This document shows, piece by piece, positions 1-10,703 of a stretch of DNA of 64,000 nt; within the stretch, counting starts at the first letter, position 1; each line of letters opens with the position of its first letter. The stretch is from assembly GCA_036925085.1 (NCBI GenBank), contig JAUPFP010000022.1, forward strand, positions 2,872,001 through 2,936,000, written 5' to 3'. Both the position numbers and the translations under genes were made by a program. The stretch is from Brachycybe producta. Its lineage: Eukaryota; Arthropoda; Diplopoda; Playtdesmida; Andrognathidae. The notes under the pieces are model-generated. The model had not been told where the DNA came from and made no database searches. It saw only the letters and a list, made by a program, of their open reading frames with translations.

Positions 1-24
1 AGAAAGAGAAAGAGAGAGAGAGAC
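1..24. repeat. (GA)n microsatellite at window edge
   Basis: Purine run AGAAAGAGAAAGAGAGAGAG continuing off the left edge. Confidence 0.8.
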
Positions 25-97
25 TTGTTAAGAGATAAGTTCTCCATTCTCGAATTTAGTTCAAAATGAACCGACATTCTCAAGGTTTTCTTTATTA

Positions 98-608
98 AGG
101 TTATGACAAAGCGGCCATTTTTGTTTGTCACATTACAGTTGATTATGTGTGTGGGGAGGAGGGGGGGGGAATAAGCGAAAAAAAAAACATAACTTTTTGT
201 ATGTTATTTTGGACATGCATAAGACGTTAAGCGTTTTATAAACTAGAAGAGTAAATTAATAAGAGTTTTTTCTATCTATTTTTTTAAAAAAAAAAATTAA
301 ACTTTTTATGACAATTTGAAAAATTACTCAAATTTTTCATTTTTTGAACGATTTTTTTATGATGCTTGATGATAGAAAAAAAAACATTATTAGGAATTTT
401 AAGTAGAAAATCACAAGTTAATTATTAAATATAATTTAACCTGAAAGATTGAAAATCATCTTAAGTTATTGATTTTACTCTTCTAGTTTATAAACTATTG
501 TTAATTACGTCTGTAAGATGTTTTACATGCAAATCTGCTATCACACCCATAGACTTAGATGTAATCAACTGTTACATGACAAACAAACATGGCCGCTTTA
601 CCTAACCT
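98..608. mobile_element. Long inverted-repeat DNA element, about 0.5 kb
   Basis: The left arm (AGGTTATGACAAAGCGGCCA, about 98-150) matches the reverse complement of the right arm (about 555-608) over roughly 50 bp with few mismatches. Inner segments with ATGCAT...ACGT and TATAAACTAGAAGAGTAAA also pair (215-265 with 470-540). No ORF inside, so non-autonomous. Termini resemble no superfamily I can name. Confidence 0.65.
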
Positions 609-1139
609 ATTTCAAATTTGAATATAATACGAAAGTTGTTTTGTTTTTCTCACACACCCTGTAATATTTTTCCTTCTATTGCGAGTTAACAGTGATTGCC
701 TCTCGTTAGGGGCAGCTATCTTAAGGCTTTACAAATGATCATTTTTATTGATTTACCATAATAGCGATATAATGTTATTAGACCTTGAAATTTAGAAAAA
801 AAAAATAAAAACTTAAGGCCCATATTCAAGATGGATACTTGGCACTTGAACTTCAACTCTCTGTGCCAGGGTATCAACAAAGAAACATGTCTTGTACATA
901 ATATTCACTGAATAAAACTAGATTTTTTATGTAGAAACTCTTTTTTGAGGATTCAAGGCAAAAACAATTATGCTTTTTGAAATCAAAGAAACTGGTTAGA
1001 GGTCAGCGTTAACCTCTAACTCTAGCCTCTATCCAGTCTTTTTGATTTTTTAGTGATAAATATTAAACTAGGGCATTATGCGTTTTTTAACCAGTGAGGC
1101 TGTTTTGAGGCTACATTGTAAGGTTGCACACGTACCAAA

Positions 1140-1456
1140 CTTGGATTATTCTGTATTTTAGGAACAAAATTAAGAGAAACTAGAAAGTGTTTTAGAAACT
1201 AGAAGGGTATCTGAATCACTTAAGAATATTTTCAAAATAAACTTTTTATGGACTTTATTATCATTGGGTGATTTTTAAAGTTCAAACTGACATAAAAAGT
1301 TTATTTTGAAAGAAATGCAACTTCTAGTTTCTAAAACATATTTAAGGTTCTCTTCATTTTGCTTTCTTGAAAGATAGAATAATGAGAGTTGGGTCATTTT
1401 TTAAACTTACATAAAAAGTTTATTTTGAAAGATATCAACATGAAAAAACCCTCTTA
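1140..1456. mobile_element. R1 fold-back element, copy 1
   Basis: Left arm from TTTAGAAACTAGAAGGGTA through TTCAAAATAAACTTTTTATG, then a short loop, then CATAAAAAGTTTATTTTGAA and CTAGTTTCTAAAACA as its inverse. A second right half follows at 1320-1456, ending in GATATCAACATGAAAA. Same modules recur across the window. Confidence 0.65.
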
Positions 1457-1790
1457 ATAATGCAAGTAAATATTACTTTGTGTGTGTAGCGTTAGATGGC
1501 GCCACTAGCTCTCCTCTCATAGAAATGCACTGACACTCTTTCAACTCTTGACTCAACCTTTTTTTTTTGATGACGTGGCGCACTTTTAATCGCGTCATCG
1601 CTATTTCTCTACACGTGCTCTCTCTCTTTCTTCACTTATATTATGTTCTGGGTGTACGTTTGTCACGTGCTGATGATTAAGATTGTTTTGGACGCTTTTT
1701 AGAGCTAAAAGGCTTGCATTCGACTTCAACTTAATTGGCGACGAGTGTAGTTTGGCCACCTATGGTGGTTGCATGGCGCCATCTACCTTT
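1456..1790 (-). mobile_element. E element, copy 1
   Basis: Matches, in reverse, the copies at 32526 and 47806 along its length. Near the ends are GATGGCGCCACTAG (1495-1508) and TGGCGCCATCTA (1774-1785), giving inverted GGCGCC-centred ends. Interior landmarks are CTACACGTGCTCTC and GTTTTGGACGC. No coding capacity. Confidence 0.7.
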
Positions 1791-2830
1791 TTTTTTATAT
1801 AGAGCTCTCTTTAAGTGATTGAGCCACCATTCTAGTTTCTAAACCATAAAGTTTCTCTTCATTTTGCTCTTCTGAAAAATATTTTAAATAATAACGCGGG
1901 TTGTCTTTCTTGAATTTGAGCCTAAGAGAGAACAATAGAAAGGAAAAACTGAAAAAAAAAAAGAAATTCACCAACTGAATATGAATGAATAAGAAAAAAA
2001 AGTTCAAAGAGAACAATGAAGTTTTATAGAATTTGCTATTTTTTTCTTTTCTTGCAAGAATGTTAATAATCTAAGATCTTTTTTTTTGTTATAAAAAGAA
2101 TCGAACGATCAAAAAGCATCATTTTTCAGAACAAAAGAACCTAAAAATGGAAAGAAGAGAAAAAAATGAATGTTTAGGTAAATAGCCTCATATTCCACAT
2201 AGTTTGAAAAGGACAGAAAAAGGAAAATTCTATGAAGAGAACAATAGAAATAAAAGGGAATATTAAGAGAGAAGGACCTAAAGAAAAGAAAAAAAAGTCC
2301 TAACCTAAAAAAATATAGAGAGCTAATATTAATATACTCCATAATCCCTTAATTATAATAATAATAATAATAATAATAAAAACCCTACTAAATGGTCCAA
2401 AGAAAAATTCTTAAGATAAAAGAAAAGTCTAGAAAAATGAAGAACAATAGAAGAAGAAAAAAAGCCGTTTATCAAAATAGAAGTTAGGGTTTTTTTTTTA
2501 TAAAAAGAGTAATTAAAATTTTAAGACTATCACATTTCAATCTTTATTAAATATTACAATATATATATAAAAGTTATTAAAACAGGAAAACTGTGAACAA
2601 AAGAAATTCTTCATTCTCTTCTTTCCTCTTTCTAGTCTTCTTCATTTTAATATAAATTTTGTGAATAAATTTCAAAGCAGAACAGAATTTTAATTTTTGC
2701 AATAAAAGCTTTCAAATGCGGAAGAAAAAAAAAATGTGTACGAAATTGGATTTATGATGTTTTACAAAGCTGAATTTTGAAACTCAGATGAGCAAAATTA
2801 AAGAAAAAAATGTGTGTTCGAAACTAGTAC
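1791..2830. other. AT- and purine-rich stretch, no gene seen
   Basis: Contains a half R1 module at about 1817-1885 (CCATTCTAGTTTCTAAACC), an (ATA)n run at 2354-2382 and many A-runs. Minus-strand frames here are Phe/Leu-rich translations of A-runs, not genes. Confidence 0.6.
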
Positions 2831-3240
2831 AGGTGGCTGAATAGATATTTATTTTGCTTTTGGCTCACTGAATGGCGCGCCACTGTCAGTAGCTAATGCT
2901 AAGCTCCATAGACGTTTTTTTGTAGAAAATTTGGACACAAAAACGTCAAGCTGAACTTTTTTTTTTAAGAAATAACATTGAAAAAATTTAAATTGTTTTC
3001 AAAACTAGAATGGTTAAAAAGAGTTAAACGTTTTTCATGGTCAATATCTTAAAAAATAAACCATTTGTAGCTCAGTTTGAAAAAATGAACCGTTTTTCTA
3101 TTGACATTTTATGAAAAACTATTTTCGCCTTTTTTTCTCTTTCAAACTGTCATAAAAAAAGTTTATTTTGAAAGATGTTATTTAAAATATTTTAATACAT
3201 TTGTGTATTATTCTAGTTTCTAACACACAATGCAATCTTT
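2831..3240 (+). mobile_element. H element, copy 1 (with internal R1-like hairpin)
   Basis: Begins GGTGGCTGAATAGATATTTA, then GGCGCGCCACTG, CTCCATAGACGTTTTTTT and AAAACGTCAAGC, as in the intact copy at 50113-50580. The internal fold-back is present (AATAAACC...AAAGTTTATTTTGAAAGATG). The right terminal repeat is missing and the element ends near CTAGTTTCTAACAC. It supplies the empty-site sequence for insertions seen in the other H copies. Confidence 0.65.
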
Positions 3241-3407
3241 GACAATGTTTTGCGAATAGTAGATTTTTTTTTACTAAACATTTTGTTAACAAAGTTTTTT
3301 TTGAGGTAGTTTATTTTAAACGATTTAGCTGCATTACTTTTGATTGTATAATTTGAAAGATGACTTGAGTCTGTCTTGCTCAAATCTTGTTTCATATTCT
3401 TCTTAAA

Positions 3408-3602
3408 GGCCTTGTTTCCACTGGAGGTGAAACTTTGAACTTTTTGTTAAAATTTCAACTGGTGGAAAAAAAATAGAAGAAATGTGTGGCCCCTGACTAT
3501 GGTAGTCAATGGGTTGAAGAAGGGCCACGTTTTTTTTTCTATTTTTCACCAGTTGAAATTTTCACAAAAAGTTCAAATTTTTTACACCCAGTGGAAACAA
3601 AG
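3408..3602. mobile_element. Harbinger-like palindromic MITE (family I)
   Basis: Starts GGCCTTGTTTCCACTGG and ends CCCAGTGGAAACAA, with the interior also pairing (AATTTCAACTGGTGGAAAAA with TTTTTCACCAGTTGAAATT). Related to the copy at 24768, whose target duplication is TTA. Non-coding. Confidence 0.6.
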
Positions 3603-3985
3603 AGTTGCTTATCTAACTAAATTTATTGTTCAATTTGAAATTCTGTTGATAAGTCACCTTTTTTTTTGAAGATCGTTCAGAACTTCAGAGTGGAAGAATT
3701 TACAAGCAACTTACATAATGTATTACAGTATGGTCGTTGCTGCTTCTTCTAGTCTAGTATATTTACTAAACGATATTGGTTGTTATTATCGATCCGTAAA
3801 GAAAAAGTCCAGACATAGACAAAACAAACTCTTCTAGAATATTAGTTCTCCATCAGAAATGTGTTTTGAAAGAAATAAAAAAAAACCCCAGCATTATGGC
3901 CTGCTTCACAACAACCACTTTGTGGCGCCACATAAAGGAATCGTTTTTTTACACGTCAATACTTATTGTTACTTGTCCACCACAC
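3603..3985. other. No gene; short GTGGCGCCAC-type repeat piece
   Basis: AT-rich filler. At 3917-3936 lies CCACTTTGTGGCGCCACA, a member of the palindromic repeat also seen at 4040, 4385, 7393 and 7655. Confidence 0.5.
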
Positions 3986-4120
3986 TTGACAGAAGGCTGT
4001 TTGTTTTGTCATTGGTGGTTCGTGTGACGCAGCAACCATTTTGTGGCACCACAAAGTAGTTCGTTTGAATCCGGTCTTATTTGTGGTTACCATTTTTTTT
4101 TCTTTTTATCTGTTAATAAG

Positions 4121-4328
4121 ACAGGCAATTAGAAAACGGGATGAACAGAAATTGGCTTCGCGCTTTTTATGACGAAAGCAACTTCTAATTGGTTGGTTAT
4201 GTAGTCTGACGTCACATGCTCTCCGCCCTTTTCAACGTCGAACCACACAACAAACCAATTAGAAGTTGCTGGTCGTCATAAAAAGGGGCGGAGCCAACTT
4301 CTGCTCGTCCCGATTTCTAATTGCCTGT
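4121..4328. mobile_element. A element, copy 1
   Basis: ACAGGCAATTAGAAAACGGG at the left, CTAATTGCCTGT at the right. Arms of about 95 bp pair across a short centre, with ACTTCTAATTGGTT opposite AACCAATTAGAAGT. Left flank GTTAATAAG resembles the target duplication of copy 2; the right flank is the duplication junction instead. Confidence 0.8.
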
Positions 4329-4463
4329 ACTGACAGTAGGCTGTTGTTTTGTCATTGGTGGTTCGTGTGATGCAGTAACCATTTTGTGGCACCACAAAGT
4401 GGTTCGTGTGAATTCGGTCTTATTTGTGGTTACCATTTTTTTTTCTATTTATCTGTTTATAAG

Positions 4464-4658
4464 ACAGGCAATTAGAAAACGGGATGAACAGAAATTGGCT
4501 TCACCCTTTTTATGACGAAAGCAACTTCTAATTGGTTGGTTATGTAGTCTGACGTCACATTCTCTGCCCTTTTCAACGTCAAACTACACAACAAACCAAT
4601 TAGAAGTCATAAAAAGGGCGGAGCCAATTTCTGTCCATTCCGTTTTCTAACTGCCTGT
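4464..4658. mobile_element. A element, copy 2, with 9-bp target duplication
   Basis: Same ends as copy 1, flanked on both sides by GTTTATAAG (9 bp). The right arm has lost the GCCGGTCG segment. No ORF. Confidence 0.8.
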
Positions 4659-4660
4659 GT

Positions 4661-5123
4661 TTATAAGATATTTTTTTTGGGGGGGGGGTCTAAAGATAAA
4701 AGATAACGGATACATTTTTTTGACATCCGCATTAATTTTGTTCCATTAGGGTTTTTCGCACCAAAAAACACATATTTCATTCAGCCATTAAATATTGTTT
4801 GTATTTTATTCCATTCAAACTCAGAAGGTTTTCTCTTATTTTCAATTTCTGATGGTTGAGTTTTCTATGTATTTTTCTCTATAAGGAGGAGTAGGGGGTC
4901 CCTCTCCTCTCCTCCCACCTTTAATGATGATAATAATGTTCATTGGATTATTATTAATGATTTTACTATTCTTGTGGTGCAAGGTGAAACTATATATTAT
5001 AATATTATATGTACCAGCTAGCTATATATCCAGCTGAGACGACGCCAAGGGTTTGGAGGTGGAGGCTAACAGTAAAAGTGGAGGTAGCGAGAGAAAAAAA
5101 AAGTATAAACAAATGAACTGTTA
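4661..5123. other. No gene seen; T/G run and low-complexity DNA
   Basis: Poly-T then poly-G at 4671-4688, ATGATGATAATAATG near 4925. A GGTTTGGAGGTGGAGGCTA piece at 5050-5068 matches the end of L elements. Confidence 0.5.
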
Positions 5124-5222
5124 GGCCTTGTTTCCATTGGAGTGAAAATCTGAACTGTTTGAAAATTTTCAACTGATGAAAAATAGAAAAAAATGTGGCC
5201 CTTCAATTCACTATAATATGTG
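5124..5222 (+). mobile_element. Harbinger-like MITE (family I), 3'-truncated
   Basis: GGCCTTGTTTCCATTGG preceded by TTA, with the same interior as 3408 (AATTTTCAACTGATGAAAAA, AATGTGGCCC). The right end is lost at the following T/C-rich junction. Confidence 0.55.
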
Positions 5223-5236
5223 GGGCCCCCTCCCCC

Positions 5237-5480
5237 CTCTTAAGTGGGTTGAGCTACCCTTCTAGTTTCTAAAACATTTTTCCAGATTTTATTTATTAAT
5301 TTTATTCTTTCAAAAATCAGCTGTTTATAAACCATCTTAAAAAGAGTATTCTTTATGTTGATATCTTTCAAAATAAATGTTTTATGGTCAGTTTTTAAAA
5401 TAACAGAATTTTCAGTAGATGTTCTTTAAAAAAAGTTTTATTTTGAAATATATTATTTTAAAAGTGTTTCAGTTACCTTT
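5237..5480. mobile_element. R1 fold-back element, copy 2
   Basis: CTTCTAGTTTCTAAAACA at the left, then TTGATATCTTTCAAAATAAA and, after about 60 bp, AAAAGTTTTATTTTGAAATA, the usual hairpin halves. Confidence 0.55.
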
Positions 5481-5636
5481 CTAGTTTTTTGAGGCGACGA
5501 GGGCTCAAAATTAATATAATTTACTATTAATTAAATTAATATAATTACTTAGAAGTGTTTCAGTTACCTTTCTAGTTTTTTGAGCCAAGGAGGGCTCAAA
5601 AAACTAGAAGGGTAACTGAAACACTTCTAAGTAATT
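5463..5636. repeat. Near-perfect 44-bp-arm palindrome plus partial direct copy
   Basis: Arms 5543-5586 and 5593-5636 pair at 43 of 44 positions with a 6-nt centre; the arms contain GTGTTTCAGTTACC and CTAGTTTTTTGAGCC. The left arm also occurs as a direct copy at about 5463-5505. The sequence is R1 terminal material. Confidence 0.85.
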
Positions 5637-5719
5637 TGATGCTGATATATTTCAAAATAAAACTGAAACGCAAAATAACTTAGAGTTCGAAAAATCATCT
5701 GTTCTTAAAACATCTTAAT

Positions 5720-5925
5720 CAACCAGCGACCTAGAAACTAGAATAGTAAATGTGTGAATATTAAAGTTTTCATAAAGATAAGAAAATACTTTTTTGAAAA
5801 AATTTTTCTTGAAGTCAGACTTGTCATAAGTTTATTTTGTAAGATATCATCATGAAAAAAAAAAACTTTTATCATTATCATCAACAATTCTAGTTTCTAA
5901 AATACTTTCAAGTTAACTAGAATTC
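5720..5925. mobile_element. R1 fold-back element, copy 3
   Basis: AGAAACTAGAATAGTAAATG at the left and CAATTCTAGTTTCTAAAATA at the right, with AAGTTTATTTTGTAAGATAT inside. Confidence 0.55.
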
Positions 5926-6460
5926 TAGCCTTTAACCAGTGTTTTGGATTGAAGAAGAAAAAAACATAATTGTTGGTTGATCTAAACGGGGGGGGGGGGG
6001 GAAATGTTGTTACTTCACAATTGGGCCACAAATTGAGAAACAGTTGCTTGATATTGCATACAAATCCGAGCCCTACTAATGGTAGTAAAAGGTTGAACAT
6101 GTTTTGTTTTTTTTGGTGGTTCTTCTTTTTTTAGTGAATTGTATTGTGTATTGTGTGTAAGGCGTGTGTTCGGAAACACCTGCAAAAATCTTTTGTTATT
6201 CTAGTATTTTTCGTCTTTTTTTTTTGTTATTCTTCTTCTGAGATTTCTAGCAGCTGTTTTATAAATTTCATCTTCTTCTACTTTTTAAAGTAATTTGTTT
6301 TTATATTAATTAAATTTGAATGTTTTTTTTTTGGGGGGGGTTGTTTTTCTTTGTGGAGAAATTTCTTTTAAGATGTTTTTTTTATGAACCACAGTCACCT
6401 GCAAAAAAAAAATATGCAAATTAGATGACGACAACAACATTAAGAAGAATTTTTTTAACG
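5926..6460. other. No gene; low-complexity DNA with a dispersed repeat pair member
   Basis: Poly-G at 5988-6001. The stretch 6014-6074 (ACTTCACAATTGGGCC...TTGAGAAACA...GAGCCC) is similar to 13474-13552. The rest is T-rich. Confidence 0.5.
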
Positions 6461-6462
6461 TT

Positions 6463-6665
6463 TTTGTTTTAGAAACTAGAATAATATATAGTAACAGAAT
6501 TACTTAAGATATATTTTCATGTAGAGATAGATATCTTTCAAAATAAAACTTCTGTTTTCTTATTTAAAGTTTGATTAAAATTATACAAAAAAAACTTTGT
6601 CATTTTGAGAAATTGCCATAAAAAGTTTATTTTACAAGTAACTCTTCTAGTTTTTAAAACGGCTT
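6463..6665. mobile_element. R1 fold-back element, copy 4
   Basis: TTTAGAAACTAGAATAATAT, then GATATCTTTCAAAATAAAAC; inverse CCATAAAAAGTTTATTTTAC and CTTCTAGTTTTTAAAAC. Confidence 0.55.
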
Positions 6666-6838
6666 CAAGATTTTTTTTTGCTAAGATTGTTTAGAAAATG
6701 GTAGAATTTAACAGTTCTAAAGAGTGATATTTTGAAAAAAGTGTTTAAAAGTTTCTAAATAATTAAGTAGGTATTTATTTGTGCGAACAGTGATTGGTGC
6801 ATTCAGGGGCGCTCTTTTAATGTGTGTTTTTAAGGAAG

Positions 6839-6846
6839 AGAAACAC

Positions 6847-6889
<43 letters not shown>

Positions 6890-7390
6890 GAGAGAGAGAT
6901 AGAGAGAGAGAGAGAAGGAAATCTTAACAGAAAATGGAGGAGGAGAATGAAAATGATGACGAAGGCCATTTTTTGGATTATAACATTGGGGAGTTTTAGT
7001 TTTCTGTTTACATTCCCCTACGGTCAATTTAAAATTACGTTGAATGCGTTTGAAGTTTTGGGGGGGAATCATGTAATTTGTCATGGAAACGTCCGAATGA
7101 TTTTCAACTTCACTTCGTTTGTCTAAAACAGAAAGAGAGAGAGAGAGACAGAATGATAGGTAGAGCGAGATAGAGGGAGAGAGATAATTATAGAGAGAAT
7201 GATATAAAGAAAGAATGAGTTAGAGATAGAAAATGATAGTGAGAGAGATAGAGACAAGGAGTGAATGATAGAGAAAAAGAATGATGGAGAGACTGATATA
7301 GAGGAAGGGATAATTATAGAGAGAATGAGAGATAATAGTTTAAAGAGATAATGATATAAATAGAATGAGAGAGTGAGTTCTAAAGAGAGC
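6839..7390. repeat. (GA)n and degenerate GAGAATGATA microsatellites
   Basis: Clean GA run at 6846-6915. At 7130-7390 there is a diverged array with AGAGAATGATA-like units. Between them (6920-7125) is unremarkable DNA. The 84- and 135-residue Ser/Leu frames on the minus strand are translations of this repeat. Confidence 0.8.
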
Positions 7391-7392
7391 GA

Positions 7393-7680
7393 CATCACTT
7401 TGTGGTGCCACAAAGTGGTTGACGCTTTATGTTTCACACGAACCACCATTGAAAACAATAGCCTACTGTCAGTGCGAGCCACTATCATTGACCTTTGATC
7501 GTCAGTGACAAACAAGACAGTGGTCGCCACTTGTGGCCGGACTCAACCACTGATCGTCGCTGTTAGAAAAATTATAGGTTGCGTTGGTTCGTATAAAGTT
7601 ATAAACATTTCCTATATGTGAGAGTAATGGGCTGCCATAAACGACTTAATTTATGTGGCGCCACAAAGTGGTCCTCGAGA
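7393..7680 (-). repeat. Repeat with ACTTTGTGG...CCACAAAGT palindrome (family B), inverted
   Basis: 7393-7490 is the reverse of the 3988/4332 unit (palindrome, CACACGAACCACCATTG, AGCCTACTGTCAGT). A second GTGGCGCCACAAAGTGG lies at 7655-7671. Together they look like a degraded element of about 280 bp. Confidence 0.55.
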
Positions 7681-8160
7681 AGAGAGCCTTAATGTTGACA
7701 AAGCCACTTTTAAAGTGAAAATCATTGTCTTTTAAAACACACAAAGTAAAGTTTTAGAAACCATCGCGTCTCTCGATGTATTTTGTGTGTTTATGCCGTT
7801 TAGGAAATGGAGTGTAACCGATGAAAAATGGTATCTCGACTTTTGCCGTTAAATTGTTTCACCGTTTGAATTGTGAGAGTTGAAGGGAACGGTTGTTGTG
7901 GCGCCGGGAGTGGAGTGGAGTGGGATATATAGGGTACTCACTTAACAATGGTAAAGAAGGTGTAAAAATTTACATTATTACAGGATGTCCCCACAACCAA
8001 CGTCCCAATTTATTATCAAAGTATACACTTGGGTGAAGAAAAGGTCTTAAAATATCAAATTATCACAAATAAATATCATGAAATATATCATATTTTTAAT
8101 AATTATTGTATTTTTTTTCCATAAAAAAACGTAGAATAGTAGAAAAAACTAAAAATTTAA
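7681..8160. other. No gene seen
   Basis: Mixed-composition DNA with GTGGCGCCGG at 7899-7908 and AT-rich sequence from 8040. No repeat partner found in the window. Confidence 0.4.
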
Positions 8161-8312
8161 CAAGATCAATCAAGTTGGCCCACCCAGTCTGCAGAGTGTA
8201 GCGGCCCCCAACCAAACCGACCCTATTCGTTAGTGCTGTAAACATTTTCGTTAATGGTACTTCCGGTTAGAAGTTAGATTTTTTTTTCTAGAGGTCAACT
8301 TGATTGACCCTC
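8161..8312. mobile_element. Small TIR element, about 150 bp
   Basis: AGATCAATCAAGTTGGCCC at the left pairs with GGTCAACTTGATTGACCCT at the right. The interior is richer in GC than the flanks (CGGCCCCCAACC). Single copy in the window. Confidence 0.5.
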
Positions 8313-8342
8313 AGAAAATTTCTTAAAATAGTGAATTTGATG

Positions 8343-8676
8343 CCGCCATCTTTTTAGAGTCAAGATGGGCCACAGTGGCACAGTCGAGAAAGTTCCTTTT
8401 TTGTTTTGTTTGGAATGAGCCATTTAAGGCTAAGTTTGTTGAAGGTTCGATCACATTGACAGTATTTTAAAAGCAAGATTGACTGCAATGTGTGTTCTTG
8501 AATGAATTGCAATTGCCAATGTGATAATAATACTCTTTGCAAGACTTTAAAAGTGGTTTCTTGCACACATTGTCTTAAGGCATTGCTAGAGCTTAATGAA
8601 ACACTCAGAAATGATAGTTTTTGTTTTGGAAGTTTGAAATTTGAGTATTCCAAAAAAAAAAAAAAAAAAAAAAAAA
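8343..8676 (+). repeat. Segment ending in 24 A residues: possible retroposed copy
   Basis: A moderately GC segment ends abruptly in a pure A run (8652-8675). Either a retroposed transcript or a chance A-tract. I see no flanking duplication and no AATAAA just before the tail, so the case is weak. Confidence 0.3.
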
Positions 8677-9072
8677 GCTCTGAAATACAATAGGGAATCT
8701 AGGGAAATGCAACACTGCTGCAGCTGTCAGGGTGACCATGTGCAGACAGCAACTTAGGGATTTACACAATTGCTTTTGTTTTCAGAGCTTCCAGAGTTCC
8801 ATTTTGTGAAATTTATGTTTTTAGAATATTTTTTAAGAGTTCTTTTTCATTGAGAATGGATGCAAAGAGAATCTTGGAGAATCTTGCAAGAATAAAATAA
8901 AAATAGCCAATGTGATCGCTGTTTTACAGAAAAAAAGCTGATCTTTTCATTTTTTTTTTATGCAAGAAAGTGTGCAACATTTGCATCATTATTGCTATTT
9001 TTTATTGGACTTAACTGTATTTTTTTGTTCGAAATCTTGCAACAACAAAAGAATAACAAGCATGTTCGAGAA
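8677..9072. other. No gene seen
   Basis: Includes CTGCTGCAGCTGTCAGGGTG near 8716; otherwise AT-rich with no repeat partner recognised. Confidence 0.4.
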
Positions 9073-9224
9073 ACAGGCAGTTCTGCCCAGCACTAAAATC
9101 TTGTTTGCCTAGCTGCCTTTTTTATGAGCGTCATCAATTTCTAATTTGGTTTGTTGTTACTGGGTCTAACGTTCATAAAAGGGGCGTGGCAAACGAAATT
9201 TTAATGCTGGGCACAATTGCCTGT
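9073..9224. mobile_element. D element, copy 1
   Basis: Ends ACAGGCAGTTCTGCCCAGCA and GCTGGGCACAATTGCCTGT. The interior keeps TTTATGAGCGTCATCAATTT and TTCTAATTTGG, so it is a relative of the A family with different sub-terminal sequence. Non-coding. Confidence 0.7.
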
Positions 9225-10164
9225 GTTTGGGCCACTTGTCAATGCAATCTTAGCCGAAAATGGGTGCAAGCAACTCTTTTTTTTGATAGAAAATGCTTCA
9301 TTTTGTAAGAAGAGATAGAGAAATGGCGTGTGTTTGTGCGAAATGTTTTGTCTCTTTTTATCTGCTAATATACTGCGATTTTTTTGTGTGTTGCGTTTTT
9401 TTTTTTCTTTCTTGTTTGCTTACAATGTAATAAATATAAGCATTTTTCTATTGAAGAAAGAAAAAAAGAAGAAGAAAAAATAACATATTCTAGTTTTTTT
9501 TTATTGAATGCACATTTTTCTTAAGCGACGACGACGACATATTGCTTGATCAAAAATTGGTGTCTTTCTGCAATGTCACACACACAAAACGCAAGATACA
9601 CCAAACTTATCTCAATCGGTATCTCTCATATATATCTATCTATCTCTCCATATGTACATTAGAAATGAGAGAGATTATTGAAAGAAATGAAGTTTCTCTC
9701 TCTCTCTCTTAATACAAGAGATACACAAAATCATCTCTCTTTTTTTTTTTTTTTCATTTTGAGGGGTGGAGGGAGTGATTTTTTTTTTGTTAGAGATTTT
9801 TGATTTCATGTGTGAATCGCTTATTTTTATGGCTTATCGCTATTACTGTAGACATAGTTTTCTCTCTCTCTCACTTACTAAAGTAAAGTGTCGTTTTTGC
9901 TTTAAGTTCGATTTTCACTTAAGAAAAAAAAAATCTCTCCTTCTTTTCTTTTCTTCACATAATATAAGAAGAGATTCTTCAAGTCACATCTTTCATTGAT
10001 GTCATTCTGTTTAAGAACAGAGTGTATCTCTCTCTCTCTCTCTCTCTCTAAATATGCCTATATGATGGTGGAACTACTGACAATGTGAAAAATAAGACAT
10101 TTTGTAAAATGACTACTAGTTCTACGTACAATATGCGAAACACCAAATTGTGCAGTCGTGGCTG
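9225..10164. other. No gene; scattered microsatellites
   Basis: (ATCT)n near 9630-9650, CT runs at 9697-9709 and 10028-10049, A- and T-runs. Short frames here are low-complexity. Confidence 0.5.
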
Positions 10165-10375
10165 ACAGGCAATTAGAAATCGGAACATACAGAAGTTGGC
10201 TCTGCGCCCTTTTTATGACGACCGGCAACTTCTAATTGGTTGGTCATGTAGTCTGACATCACATGCTCCGCCCTTTTCAACGTTGAACCACGCAACAAAC
10301 CAATTAGAAGTTGCCAGGTCGTCATAAAAAGGGCGCGGAGCCAACTTCTGTATGTCCCGATTTCAAATTGCCTGT
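10165..10375. mobile_element. A element, copy 3, with perfect 9-bp target duplication
   Basis: ACAGGCAATTAGAAATCGG...CAAATTGCCTGT, flanked on both sides by TCGTGGCTG. Both arms carry GGCAACTTCTAATTGGTT or its inverse; the centre is GACATCACATGCTCCGCCC. This copy defines the family boundary well. Confidence 0.88.
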
Positions 10376-10527
10376 TCGTGGCTGTCACCGCCTTGCGCTA
10401 GGGGCGCCACAGTGGTTTGGCAAAAGAAGTTTGGCTTTACTACATGATGAAGCTGCATGCTAGTGACCTTTAGCGGCGAGCGGGCGGGCAGTTGGGCTAG
10501 TAACTGTTGTAGATGGCAGTCGAGTTG

Positions 10528-10703
10528 ACAGGCAAGTGTAGCCAGCACTAGCTTTTTGTTTGCTCCACCCTTTTATGAGCGTCGGACCAAATATCAACCA
10601 ATTAGAAATTGATAAAGGTGGGGTATGTGACATCAGACCAAATAACAAACCAATTAGAAAGGGCGGAGCAAACGAAAAGCTAGTGCTGGCTACAGTTGCC
10701 TGT
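10528..10703. mobile_element. D element, copy 2, with 9-bp target duplication
   Basis: ACAGGCAAGTGTAGCCAGCA at the left and GCTGGCTACAGTTGCCTGT at the right. Flanks GTCGAGTTG and GTCGACTTG match at 8 of 9 positions. Confidence 0.8.

Larger units (their letters stand above)
3988..4660 (+). repeat. Tandem duplication of a 344-bp unit, each carrying an A element
   Basis: Unit 1 (3988-4331) and unit 2 (4332 to about 4660) share GACAG..GGCTG, GGTGGTTCGTGTGA, TTTTGTGGCACCACAAAGT, GTCTTATTTGTGGTTACCA and then an A element. Divergence is a few percent plus short deletions, the largest in the right arm of the second A copy. Confidence 0.8.

Noticed and set aside
9073-9308. Small cysteine-containing frame at 9105-9308 as a peptide gene
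   Set aside because: Half of it is the D element; no signal peptide.
10173-10388. Recurrent frames with SWLRPFYD..RQLLIGLLC across many loci
   Set aside because: They are the arm of the A element translated, seen at each copy and on both strands, not a protein family.
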